Source of the DNA: Chloroflexota bacterium
Lineage (GTDB): Bacteria > Chloroflexota > Anaerolineae > Anaerolineales > Villigracilaceae
Assembly: GCA_024224815.1 (NCBI GenBank)
Contig: JAAENC010000198.1
Location: 1-52,978, forward strand
DNA length: 52,978 nucleotides
Reading direction: 5' to 3'
Of the stretch, positions 8,805 to 16,540 are shown one piece after another. The notes below the pieces were generated by a model, which did not search any database, was not told where the DNA came from, and saw nothing but the letters and a program-made list of their open reading frames with translations. The position numbers and the translations under genes were made by a program. Positions within the stretch are counted from its first letter, which is position 1. Every line of letters starts with the position of its first letter.

Positions 8805-9116
8805 ATGCAAGCTTTCTATATTCTTACTTTGTTCCTCTCGTTAATTTCGGGGATTTCTGCTTGTGCGCCTGCTCCCAAAAGAGAGTTACTCATCTATTGC
8901 GGCATTACGATGATCCACCCAATGAGAGAAATAGCCGACATTATTGATGTTTGGGATGCCCTAAGCAATGATCGTCCTTATCATGATCTGTGGACAGAAG
9001 AAGATTCTCTCGCCTATATTCGCAAAGAAACTAGTGTACATTTTGATCCGCAAGTTGCAGAGGCCTTCGAAAGAGTTTTAGCAAAAACGAATCAGGCAAG
9101 GCAATATGATGACTAA
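8805..9116 (+). pseudogene. Fused remnant: substrate-binding lipoprotein N-terminus joined to HD-GYP C-terminus
   Basis: 103 residues that look like two unrelated genes joined in frame. Residues 1-20 are a lipoprotein signal ending ISAC. Residues 21 to about 44 (KRELLIYCGITMIHPMREIAD) match the start of periplasmic molybdate/phosphate-type binding proteins often found beside PAS-GGDEF sensors. From about residue 45 (IIDVWDALSNDRPYHDLWTEED) to residue 98 it reads like the last third of an HD-GYP phosphodiesterase domain (HFDPQVAEAFERVL). The binding-protein core and the HD and GYP catalytic residues are missing, so neither function can be kept. The ORF overlaps the next gene's start by 11 bp. 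Confidence 0.7.
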
Positions 9117-11949
9117 AGGGCAGTTGTCCCGGCATATTCTTGTCGCGTTGATTATAGCTAGTGCTATAGCATTAGGGTGGTACTCTGTTTTTAACCAAAG
9201 AAAAGCTTTAATAGAAGAAAATATAATCGCTTATCAGCACACAGAGCTTGAGATCGCTCGTAGTACGGCACGCAGCATAGAAATATATATTGGTGATCAA
9301 GTAAAAGTCCATGGTCGCTCAGATAGCAAGATGCTTGGGCAAGAAGTTTTCGATTCTTTTATTGTTCCTATTCATTTGCTCGAAAATGGACACGCCTGGC
9401 TTTGTCTGAAAGACTCTGCTGTTCTGGGTCTTGATGATGACTTTGTCCATGAAAATTGGGATCAAGGTATTGCTGAGATTTTCGAAGAAAATATGTTTAA
9501 CGAAGCAAAAGATTACGAAAAGATGCTTGCTGATATAAGGGAAGCACGTGAAGGTGTAGGGCGATTCGTATGGTCGGCAAGAAAAGGGGAAGAAATTGCA
9601 GCCTGGACACCTGTTCGGGCGCAGAGGAGTATCTGGATCGTTGGTGTTTCTACACCTTTATCAGAAATATTAGAATCCTCAGGCGCAATAAAGCAATACA
9701 CCTTCTTTAACACACTTGCCTGGGCCAATACAGCTCTTTTGCTGTGTATCTACTTTTTGTGGCTTTTTAGCACGCAACAACAAGAAAAAACACATCGGGA
9801 GCTAAGAGCAAGCGAGGTACGTTATCGCGACCTTTTTAATTCTGCGCCTGATGGGGTAAGCATTTTAGATAAACAAGGGACCATTCTTGAATGTAGTCAG
9901 AGCACGGCTCTACTTTATGGCTATTCTTCTCCAAAAGAGTTGGTTGGTAAAAAATTGTCCGAATTGATGAGCACCAATTCTCTGAAGGCTTTTCGGGGGA
10001 AAATGCCCATTCTTCAGAGTCTCAATTCTGCTGAGGGAGAAATCAGGATCATTAGACCGGATGGTAGTTTTGTCGATGTCTGGCGCAAGGGACACCCGCT
10101 AACAGATGCGCAAGGGAATTTTTCAGGAATATTGAGCTATGACCGTGATATTAGTGAACCTATTCGGACAGAAAATGAATATAAGAAACTACACCAGGCA
10201 GTGGAGCAAAGCGCAAATTCTGTTGTAATCACTAATCTGGATGGCGGTATTGAATATGTCAATCCTAAATTTCTTCGGGTGACTGGGTACGCTAAAGAAG
10301 AGGTACTCGGAGAAAATCCACGTGTTTTAAAATCAGAAGAACATAGTGAAGAGTTTTATAAAAAGATGTGGGATACACTCATTTCAGGAAATGAATGGCA
10401 CGGAGAATTTTGTAATAGGAGAAAAGATGGTTCTCTATATTGGGAAAGTGCCAATATAACACCAGTGTTCGACCAAAGTGGAAAAATCACACATTTTATA
10501 GCGATCAAAGAAGATATTACGCAACAAATATATGTTGAGCGAGAGTTGAAAAAGGCTTATCAGAATCTAGAAGCTAAAGTAAAGGAACGTACAGCAGAGC
10601 TAAAAGAAAGTGAAGAACGCTATCGTCTACTTTTTGAGAGAAATTTGGCAGCTGTCTATCGTACTAGTCTAGATGGACAATTATTCGATAGTAATGATGC
10701 TTTTGTCAAGCTTATGGGCTATGCTTCGCAAGAAGAAATCCAGAGAGAAACAGCTGAGAAATTTTATTTTACAGCGGAGGATCGAGAAATCTTCCTCAAT
10801 AATTTACGCGAAAAAGGGATCTTGTCTAATCAAGAAACGCTCTTACGTAAAAAAGATGGCAGCCCTGTTTGGTTATTAGAAGAAGTTATCCTTGGCAGGG
10901 ATGAAGAAGGAGAGAACTATATTCAGGGAACAGCAATTGATATTACAGAACGCAAAGAAGTTGAAAAAGAGCTGAAAGAAAGCGAAGAACGTTATCGTAG
11001 CTTTTTTGAAAATTCCCCAATTTCTTTATGGGAAGAAGACTACTCGGCAGTAATGGAGTATATGGATAATTTACGAGCAACCGGTATCGAAGACCTAAGT
11101 GCCTATTTTGACAAGTATCCCGAAGAAGTAAGTAAGTGTGCTGCCTTAGCCAAGATATTAGATGTAAACCCAGCCACGCTCAAGATTTATGAAGCTGAAG
11201 ACAAAGAAAAAATTATCTCTAACCTAAATAACGTCTTTACAAAAGAATCCTTAACCTTATTCAAAAAACAGCTTATTGCTTTTTACGAGGGCATTGTTCA
11301 ATTTGAAGGAGAAAGCATAACAAAAACTCTAAAGGGAAAGAAAAACAATATTATGCTAAATATTTCTCCCCTTGTTGACAAAAAAGTATTGGTTTCAATT
11401 ATGGACATCACTGAGCGAAAAAAGATGGAAGAAAAGCTCCATTTGCAAGCCACAACAGATCCTCTGACAGAGGCATATAATCGTCGCTACTTCTTCGATC
11501 TCGCTCAGCAAGAAATCGAACGCTCTTTACGCTATACACGTCCACTTTCCATCATGATCTTTGATATTGACCACTTCAAAAAAGTTAACGACACATTTGG
11601 ACACGCAATAGGAGATGAAGTGCTCCGTCAGATATCAAAAGAATTTCAAAGTATGCTAAGAGAGAATGACATCTTTGCCCGTTACGGTGGGGAAGAATTT
11701 GTTATCCTGCTTCCAGAAACAACTAAAGAGCAAGCTGGACAAATGGCAGAGCGGATGCGAAAAAAATGTGCCGAAGCGCCCCTTGACCTGAGGGAGGCTT
11801 CCGTTTCCCTGACAATTAGCTTTGGCGTGAGCTGTCTCGGCGGTGAAAGGCTCAATCTCGACGAGCTACTACTCCGCGCAGACAAAGCGCTATATCAATC
11901 AAAAGAAGGTGGGCGCAACAGAGTAACTGTCTGGGGCGGGGAGAAATAG
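9106..11949 (+). CDS. Membrane sensor diguanylate cyclase with four PAS domains
   Basis: 947 residues. TM helix 1 (about 8-27), a periplasmic DUF3365/Tll0287-like sensing domain (about 30-195, ending WIVGVSTPLSEIL), TM helix 2 (about 203-221), four PAS/PAC units (about 235-350, 355-480, 500-620, 630-765), then a GGDEF domain. The active site is GGEEF at 861-865. The inhibitory RxxD site is present (REND, five residues before GGEEF), so product feedback is expected. It should make cyclic di-GMP from two GTP in the cytoplasm. In related loci the partner is a periplasmic binding protein; here only a remnant of one remains upstream. Confidence 0.92.
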   Translation: MMTKGQLSRHILVALIIASAIALGWYSVFNQRKALIEENIIAYQHTELEIARSTARSIEIYIGDQVKVHGRSDSKMLGQEVFDSFIVPIHLLENGHAWLCLKDSAVLGLDDDFVHENWDQGIAEIFEENMFNEAKDYEKMLADIREAREGVGRFVWSARKGEEIAAWTPVRAQRSIWIVGVSTPLSEILESSGAIKQYTFFNTLAWANTALLLCIYFLWLFSTQQQEKTHRELRASEVRYRDLFNSAPDGVSILDKQGTILECSQSTALLYGYSSPKELVGKKLSELMSTNSLKAFRGKMPILQSLNSAEGEIRIIRPDGSFVDVWRKGHPLTDAQGNFSGILSYDRDISEPIRTENEYKKLHQAVEQSANSVVITNLDGGIEYVNPKFLRVTGYAKEEVLGENPRVLKSEEHSEEFYKKMWDTLISGNEWHGEFCNRRKDGSLYWESANITPVFDQSGKITHFIAIKEDITQQIYVERELKKAYQNLEAKVKERTAELKESEERYRLLFERNLAAVYRTSLDGQLFDSNDAFVKLMGYASQEEIQRETAEKFYFTAEDREIFLNNLREKGILSNQETLLRKKDGSPVWLLEEVILGRDEEGENYIQGTAIDITERKEVEKELKESEERYRSFFENSPISLWEEDYSAVMEYMDNLRATGIEDLSAYFDKYPEEVSKCAALAKILDVNPATLKIYEAEDKEKIISNLNNVFTKESLTLFKKQLIAFYEGIVQFEGESITKTLKGKKNNIMLNISPLVDKKVLVSIMDITERKKMEEKLHLQATTDPLTEAYNRRYFFDLAQQEIERSLRYTRPLSIMIFDIDHFKKVNDTFGHAIGDEVLRQISKEFQSMLRENDIFARYGGEEFVILLPETTKEQAGQMAERMRKKCAEAPLDLREASVSLTISFGVSCLGGERLNLDELLLRADKALYQSKEGGRNRVTVWGGEK

Positions 11950-11961
11950 TCAGAGGTATTC

Positions 11962-12084
11962 AAGTAAGTAATGGTGATTTTGCGAGCGGAGCGAAGCAAT
12001 CCCCTTGAATACAGAGTAATCACCTTAGAAATGAGACTGCTTCGGCGATAAAGCTGCCTCGCAGATTCATGCCATCACTTACTT
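11962..12084. repeat. Dispersed palindromic MITE-like element, copy A
   Basis: Terminal arms AAGTAAGTAATGG...TTTTGCGAG on the left and CTCGCAG...CCATCACTTACTT on the right are inverted. The interior has GAGCGAAGCAATCC and GACTGCTTCGG. The same core (TTTTGCGAG, GCGAAGCAATC, GATTGCTTCG, CTCGCA) recurs at 21680, 29732, 33400 and 36425. It has no coding capacity and fills most of the gap before the PadR gene. Confidence 0.7.
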
Positions 12085-12130
12085 CTGAACCACTACCGAG
12101 AAATAAACCTGGCCTTGACAAAAGAATGGC

Positions 12131-12156
12131 TTTATATATAATCTTTTATATATAAA
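12131..12156. promoter_or_regulatory. AT-rich palindrome upstream of PadR gene, probable operator
   Basis: TTTATATATAA (12131-12141) and TTATATATAAA (12146-12156) form an 11-bp inverted repeat with a 4-bp spacer, ending 9 bp before the PadR ATG. A copy of the left half, TTTATATATAATC, occurs before the SCP2 gene at 12742-12754. PadR proteins bind AT-rich palindromes, so autoregulation is likely (inference). Confidence 0.65.
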
Positions 12157-12165
12157 GGAAAACCA

Positions 12166-12708
12166 ATGCTTAAATATGCCCTGCTCGGATTTTTAAACTA
12201 TTCAACATACTCAGGTTACGACCTAAAACAACTCATGGATGTGTCTACATCTAACTTTTGGCATGCCAAGCAAAGCCAAATTTACACTACGCTCAAAAAA
12301 CTGGAAAAAGACGGCATAGTTATCTCTCATATTGAGCCACAAGAGAGTCGCCCCAACCGACGTGTATACGAAATAACAGAAAGTGGAAAAGAAGATTTAA
12401 GAAATTGGATATCCCAACCAATGACAACGATCGAATCGCGCAAAGAAACGCTCTTGCTCAAACTTTTCTTCTCATCACAACTTGATCCGCAAAGTGTTCT
12501 GACAGAATTGCGCCTACAGCAAAACTTACACCAGGCAGAACTAACGAGATTTCAGGGCGTAACAAAAGATGTTATCCAGCAATTTTCAAGTAGCGAAGAT
12601 ATGCAAAAAGAAGCCCAATTCTGGGAAGCCACCCGCCGCTTTGGCGAACTCTACGCAGAAATGTATATCCGCTGGTTGGATGAAACAATTGAAAATTTAG
12701 AGAGTTAA
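12166..12708 (+). CDS. PadR-family transcriptional regulator
   Basis: 180 residues. The N-terminal winged helix (MLKYALLGFLNYSTYSGYDLKQLMD, then FWHAKQSQIYTTLKKLEKDGIV, then NRRVYEITESGKEDLRNWI) is the PadR signature. The C-terminal dimerisation domain (about 95-175) ends in MYIRWLDETIENL, typical of subfamily 2 proteins. PadR regulators are usually repressors released by aromatic or hydrophobic compounds. It sits 66 bp before the SCP2 operon on the same strand and shares an operator-like half site with it. Confidence 0.93.
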   Translation: MLKYALLGFLNYSTYSGYDLKQLMDVSTSNFWHAKQSQIYTTLKKLEKDGIVISHIEPQESRPNRRVYEITESGKEDLRNWISQPMTTIESRKETLLLKLFFSSQLDPQSVLTELRLQQNLHQAELTRFQGVTKDVIQQFSSSEDMQKEAQFWEATRRFGELYAEMYIRWLDETIENLES

Positions 12709-12741
12709 TAAGCTCTCTTTTTTTACCCACATAGATAAAAA

Positions 12742-12754
12742 TTTATATATAATC
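12742..12754. promoter_or_regulatory. PadR-like half site upstream of the SCP2 operon
   Basis: TTTATATATAATC is identical to the left half site and spacer start (12131-12143) in front of the PadR gene. It ends 20 bp before the SCP2 start codon, near the likely promoter. It supports control of the SCP2 operon by the neighbouring PadR protein. The site is very AT-rich, so chance identity is possible. Confidence 0.5.
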
Positions 12755-12774
12755 AATTACCAAAGGAGCATAAA

Positions 12775-13155
12775 ATGTCAACGAAAAATACAGGGCCTAA
12801 AAATATCGTCCAAGCTATAGAGGGAATGACCCTCAGCGTTAACCCAAAAGAAGCCAAAGATTTGAACGCAACAATCCAATTCAACGTTTCTGGTGAAGAT
12901 GCCGGTAATTATTACCTGACTATCACCAATGGAAAATGCGATTTTTCAGAAGGCTCAACACCCGAACCCACCCTCACTATTAATACCCCTGCTAATACGT
13001 GGTTAAAAATCGCCCGCAAAGAATTAAACGGAGCGATGGCTCTAATGACGGGTAAATACAAAGCCAGCGGCCAAATGGGATTACTGATGAAAATGGATAA
13101 GATATTCTCCCGCCAGCCCACAGAAGCTGAATTGAAAGAAAAAGGATGGCTCTAA
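12775..13155 (+). CDS. Single-domain SCP2 sterol/lipid-carrier protein
   Basis: 126 residues forming one SCP2 domain: the motif FNVSGEDAGNYYLTITNGKCDFSEGSTPEPTLTINTP, then a TWLKIARKELNG helix, ALMTGKYKASGQMGLLMKM and a short tail. No signal peptide, so cytoplasmic. SCP2 domains form a hydrophobic tunnel that binds lipids or acyl groups. Good AAAGGAG Shine-Dalgarno 6 bp before ATG. The next gene starts 1 bp after its stop. Five copies of this domain occur in the operon; this is the simplest. Confidence 0.92.
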   Translation: MSTKNTGPKNIVQAIEGMTLSVNPKEAKDLNATIQFNVSGEDAGNYYLTITNGKCDFSEGSTPEPTLTINTPANTWLKIARKELNGAMALMTGKYKASGQMGLLMKMDKIFSRQPTEAELKEKGWL

Positions 13156-13156
13156 A

Positions 13157-15088
13157 ATGAAAGTTCTTGCCTTAAATGGCTCCCCCCGCATGAAAGCCAG
13201 CAGCACCTACCACATGCTCAAACCCTTACTCGAAGGCATGGAAGCAGCAGGCGCAGAAATAGAACTAATTCATATACGCAAACTTGATCTCGAAGCCTGT
13301 ATCGGCTGTTATACCTGTTGGGTGCGTACACCCGGTGAATGTATTCACAAAGATAAAGATAGCATGGTTTCCGCCCTGGAGAGCTACAACACCGCCGAGC
13401 TGGTCATCTTCGGCACCCCCCTTTATCACTACACCATGTCGGGAATCATGAAAACCTTCATCGACCGTACCCTGCCACGCTATGAGCCTTGGCTAATTCC
13501 GCATACCACCATGCCCGGCATGAGCGGGCACCCCGAACGATATCACTATCCAAAGAAAATGCTCCTGGTCTCTCCATGCGGTTTCCCTGAATTTGAAAAC
13601 TTCGAAGTCCTCGTCCACACCTTCGAATTCATCGCGCAAAGAGAAAATATCGAATATATCGGTGATATCCTGCGTCCGGCAGCAGAAGCCCTTAGCCGCC
13701 GCTCATTGCAAGGTCTTTTTACCTCCTATTACGATATCCTTCGTCAGGCTGGTGAGCAAATTGTCCGTGAAGGTCAAATTTCTAAAGAAACGCAAAGCGA
13801 GCTACGCAAAGACCTATTCCCCGGTGGCAAAAAAGCATTTTACGATCTGGCGGGCACATACTGGGAACAGCAAATGGATCGCTTCAATGTTCCGGATGAA
13901 CAGCGTCACACCGTCCCGATTTTGGCAGATGATCTGGATAGCATCCCCTACGCCCCCGCCGGAACAAAGGTAGATTTAGGCGTGCCACGCTCCGAAGGGC
14001 GTTATCTCGTCCCCAACGAATATATGCTCAACTCGATGGTCGGTATGTTCAATCCCCAGGCAATTTCCGATCTCCGAGCAACGATCCAATTTACATTTAC
14101 TCCACCAAAAAACACAGATTTTGACTTTGGCTCTGCCAACTGGTATATGAATATCAGCGATGGAGCTTGCTCTCTTCACGAAGGACGTACTGCGCTGCCC
14201 ACCCTTAGCATTACTAGTCCTTACGAAGTTTGGTTTGATATAGGCATGGGCGCACTAAACGCAGAATCTGCCTTTGATGATGGGAAATATGACGCCAACG
14301 GCTCAATAACGCTTCTGGAGAAATTCCCACAAGTATTCCAATACCCCCAACCCGGTAAAAATGGCAAAGCAACCCCCGAGCTAAAGATGATTATGCTGGG
14401 TATGCCCACAGCTTTCAACGCGAAAGCTGCCGGTGAAATGGATTGCACAATCCAATTTGTTCTAGGTGGCGCAGGCGGCGGGATGTATCACCTCCGCATC
14501 AAAAACGGGGAATGCACTTCAGAGCAAGGCCCCGCTCTCAACCCCGATCTTACAATTAATGCACCTGCCGAAGTTTGGCTGGCAATCGCCAAGGGTGAAA
14601 TTGATGGTCAACAAGCCTTTATGGAAGGCAAATATCGCACGACAGGCGATATGAATATTATGATGAAAATGGGTGACCTTTTTAATACATCCATTGCTCA
14701 ACAATCCCCTGTCTCCAATTCTGAAACGCAAGAAACACAAAAGGAATCTCCAATGATAGATATGACAAAACTCAATTTTCACGAAACCATTGCCGGAATG
14801 CCAACTGCTTTTAATGCGGAAGCTGCCGGAGATCTGGTAGCTGATATTCAATTTGATGTTAGCGGTACAGAGCCGGGGACCTATCATCTGCATATTGAAT
14901 CGGGAACCTGCCAATTTCACGAGGGCGAAGCGGCTTCTCCATCTCTAACTATTAAAACCCCATCCGAAATCTGGCTGGCTATCAGCCGCGGCGAGATGGA
15001 TGGCCAGACTGCTTTTATGGAGCAGAAATATACAGTTGAAGGCGATTTTAGCCTGCTAATGAAAATGAACCAGCTTTTTAAATCTTAA
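13157..15088 (+). CDS. Iron-sulfur-flavoprotein-like reductase fused to three SCP2 domains
   Basis: 643 residues. Residues 1 to about 200 are a flavodoxin-fold NAD(P)H-dependent FMN reductase (LALNGSPRMKASSTYHML phosphate loop; FGTPLYHYTMSGIMKTFIDR). They include ACIGCYTCWVRTPGEC, which fits the CX2CX2CX7C cluster pattern of archaeal-type iron-sulfur flavoproteins. A linker (about 200-285) precedes three SCP2 domains at about 290-400, 410-515 and 545-643. Each has the GxCxxxEG, TLxIxxPxEVW and AFxxGKYxxxG pattern; domain 1 is the most divergent. No signal peptide. The fusion suggests redox chemistry on a lipid-like ligand held by SCP2 (inference). Follows the first SCP2 gene by 1 bp. Confidence 0.85.
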   Translation: MKVLALNGSPRMKASSTYHMLKPLLEGMEAAGAEIELIHIRKLDLEACIGCYTCWVRTPGECIHKDKDSMVSALESYNTAELVIFGTPLYHYTMSGIMKTFIDRTLPRYEPWLIPHTTMPGMSGHPERYHYPKKMLLVSPCGFPEFENFEVLVHTFEFIAQRENIEYIGDILRPAAEALSRRSLQGLFTSYYDILRQAGEQIVREGQISKETQSELRKDLFPGGKKAFYDLAGTYWEQQMDRFNVPDEQRHTVPILADDLDSIPYAPAGTKVDLGVPRSEGRYLVPNEYMLNSMVGMFNPQAISDLRATIQFTFTPPKNTDFDFGSANWYMNISDGACSLHEGRTALPTLSITSPYEVWFDIGMGALNAESAFDDGKYDANGSITLLEKFPQVFQYPQPGKNGKATPELKMIMLGMPTAFNAKAAGEMDCTIQFVLGGAGGGMYHLRIKNGECTSEQGPALNPDLTINAPAEVWLAIAKGEIDGQQAFMEGKYRTTGDMNIMMKMGDLFNTSIAQQSPVSNSETQETQKESPMIDMTKLNFHETIAGMPTAFNAEAAGDLVADIQFDVSGTEPGTYHLHIESGTCQFHEGEAASPSLTIKTPSEIWLAISRGEMDGQTAFMEQKYTVEGDFSLLMKMNQLFKS

Positions 15089-15104
15089 TTAAAGGAAAAA
15101 TCTA

Positions 15105-15347
15105 ATGACTATATCTAACCGACGTATGCGCCAAATTCTTCGTATTATTCACATTGTAGCTGCTGCTTTTATGGGTACTTATTTATACTCCCCATGGTCT
15201 GATATCGCGGCTTTCAAAGCTTTTGTTTTATGGATAGTCTTCCCTGTTGGCTTTGTACTAACGGGTATCTGGATGTGGCAAATGCCTAAGATCAGTAAGT
15301 TCTTGAAGTCAAATGTAGGAAATCAAGCAAATGTCATCACTGAATGA
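15105..15347 (+). CDS. Small two-helix membrane protein of the SCP2 operon
   Basis: 80 residues with two hydrophobic segments (about 12-28 and 38-58) separated by SPWSDIAAFKA, then a basic tail. No family recognised. AAAGGAAAAATCTA precedes its ATG. Its end overlaps the next gene's start by 17 bp, so it is part of the operon. Its role could be to anchor or assist the SCP2 membrane protein downstream (inference). Confidence 0.75.
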   Translation: MTISNRRMRQILRIIHIVAAAFMGTYLYSPWSDIAAFKAFVLWIVFPVGFVLTGIWMWQMPKISKFLKSNVGNQANVITE

Positions 15348-16368
15348 TCTTAACCTTGAACAAACGCTCGAGGGAATGCCTCTTGTCTTTAATCCCAAAG
15401 CTGCGACTGACCTAAAGGCAACGATCCAATTCGATATTTCTGGTGACGAAGCTGGTGCCTACTATCTCAAAATAGCAAATGGAGCATGTAGCTTTCATAT
15501 TGGCACTGCAGATTCCCCTACGCTTACCATCACCACTCCCTCCGATGTCTGGCTAAAAATCAGCCGTGGAGAACTCTCTGGCCAGGATGCTCTCTTAGAG
15601 GGCCTATACACAGCCAGCGGTGACTTAAGCCTGATGCTAAAAATGGACGCGCTCTTCCAGAAAATAAGTGACGCATCCTACGAAGTCACCAACCAACGCC
15701 CCGCCGGACCGATTAATTTATCTGGCATGGCTTGGATGACGGTTGCTTTTATCCCCTGGATACTCCACTGGAGCACCTTCGAGATTCCCTCGTTGAGCCA
15801 CTGGGTCAGCGTTGGTCTACCACTGCTTATTTCACTATTTATTGTTATTTACAGGCTCAAGTTTGATCGTCCCACATTTATGGAATGGGGCGGGCTGGGC
15901 TACTTTACACTTGTGGGCACACTCTCTCTAATGGCTTTTGAATATTATTCCCATTGGGGAATAACTTTTAGCAATATTGCCATGGCTGGCTTATGGCTGA
16001 GCAGTGTGCTTTTTTCCCAAACTCCGCTTTCTGCAGAATACTCCAAGTGGAGCTTTGTAAAGGCGTTGTGGCATAACAGCCTCTTTATTTACCCCAACGC
16101 TATTATCAGCCTGGTGTGGGGCTGGCTATATGTTGTCGCGATAATCCTAAGTTTTGCGGCTATCTTTCTTCCAGAGCAAAGGGCTATTTTTACCATTGTC
16201 CGCTACCTTCTACTTATCCCTGCTTTTGCCTTTACAGCCACATACCAAAAACGCGCGCCAATCGCTAACCCTCGATTTAACAATAGCCAACTTCGCTTCT
16301 CGGCTGGGGTCGGATTCTCTGCTCTTTCCGGGTTACTGCTCTTTATAACGATGCCCGGATTAAATTAA
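15331..16368 (+). CDS. SCP2 domain fused to a multi-pass membrane domain
   Basis: 345 residues. Residues 1-115 form an SCP2 domain (TLEGMPLVFNPKAATDLKATIQFDISGDEAG, then VWLKISRGELSGQDALLEGLY) very like the others in the operon. Residues about 130-345 contain seven or so hydrophobic segments and no recognised family. This tethers a lipid-carrier domain to the inner membrane, on the cytoplasmic side if the topology starts inside (inference). It overlaps the 80-residue gene by 17 bp and ends the operon. Confidence 0.8.
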   Translation: MSSLNDLNLEQTLEGMPLVFNPKAATDLKATIQFDISGDEAGAYYLKIANGACSFHIGTADSPTLTITTPSDVWLKISRGELSGQDALLEGLYTASGDLSLMLKMDALFQKISDASYEVTNQRPAGPINLSGMAWMTVAFIPWILHWSTFEIPSLSHWVSVGLPLLISLFIVIYRLKFDRPTFMEWGGLGYFTLVGTLSLMAFEYYSHWGITFSNIAMAGLWLSSVLFSQTPLSAEYSKWSFVKALWHNSLFIYPNAIISLVWGWLYVVAIILSFAAIFLPEQRAIFTIVRYLLLIPAFAFTATYQKRAPIANPRFNNSQLRFSAGVGFSALSGLLLFITMPGLN

Positions 16369-16419
16369 TTGATATAACGTAAAAACGTAGCTTTTTGCAG
16401 AGATTGTTTAATCAATAAG

Positions 16420-16515
16420 AAACCCGAAAGGTTTCCACGAAGCATTCAAAAATGTGGTTCATACGAGCGAAAACTTCCTTTTAGGATGAGCTTCTGACAA
16501 AAACCTTTCGGGTTT
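16420..16515. repeat. 15-bp inverted repeat enclosing a possible structured RNA
   Basis: AAACCCGAAAGGTTT (16420-16434) and AAACCTTTCGGGTTT (16501-16515) are exact reverse complements 66 bp apart. An inner GAAGC/GCTTC pair (16439-16443, 16490-16494) could stack inside. The right arm continues into TTTC 23 bp before the PAP2 ATG. It could end the SCP2 operon as a long-loop terminator or form a leader structure for the PAP2 gene. No known riboswitch class is recognised. Confidence 0.55.
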
Positions 16516-16540
16516 TCATGTAAAAAACTAAGGAAATTAT

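Noticed and set aside
16420-16515. Fluoride or c-di-GMP riboswitch before the PAP2 gene
   Set aside because: No matching conserved core bases seen; kept only as an unassigned inverted repeat.
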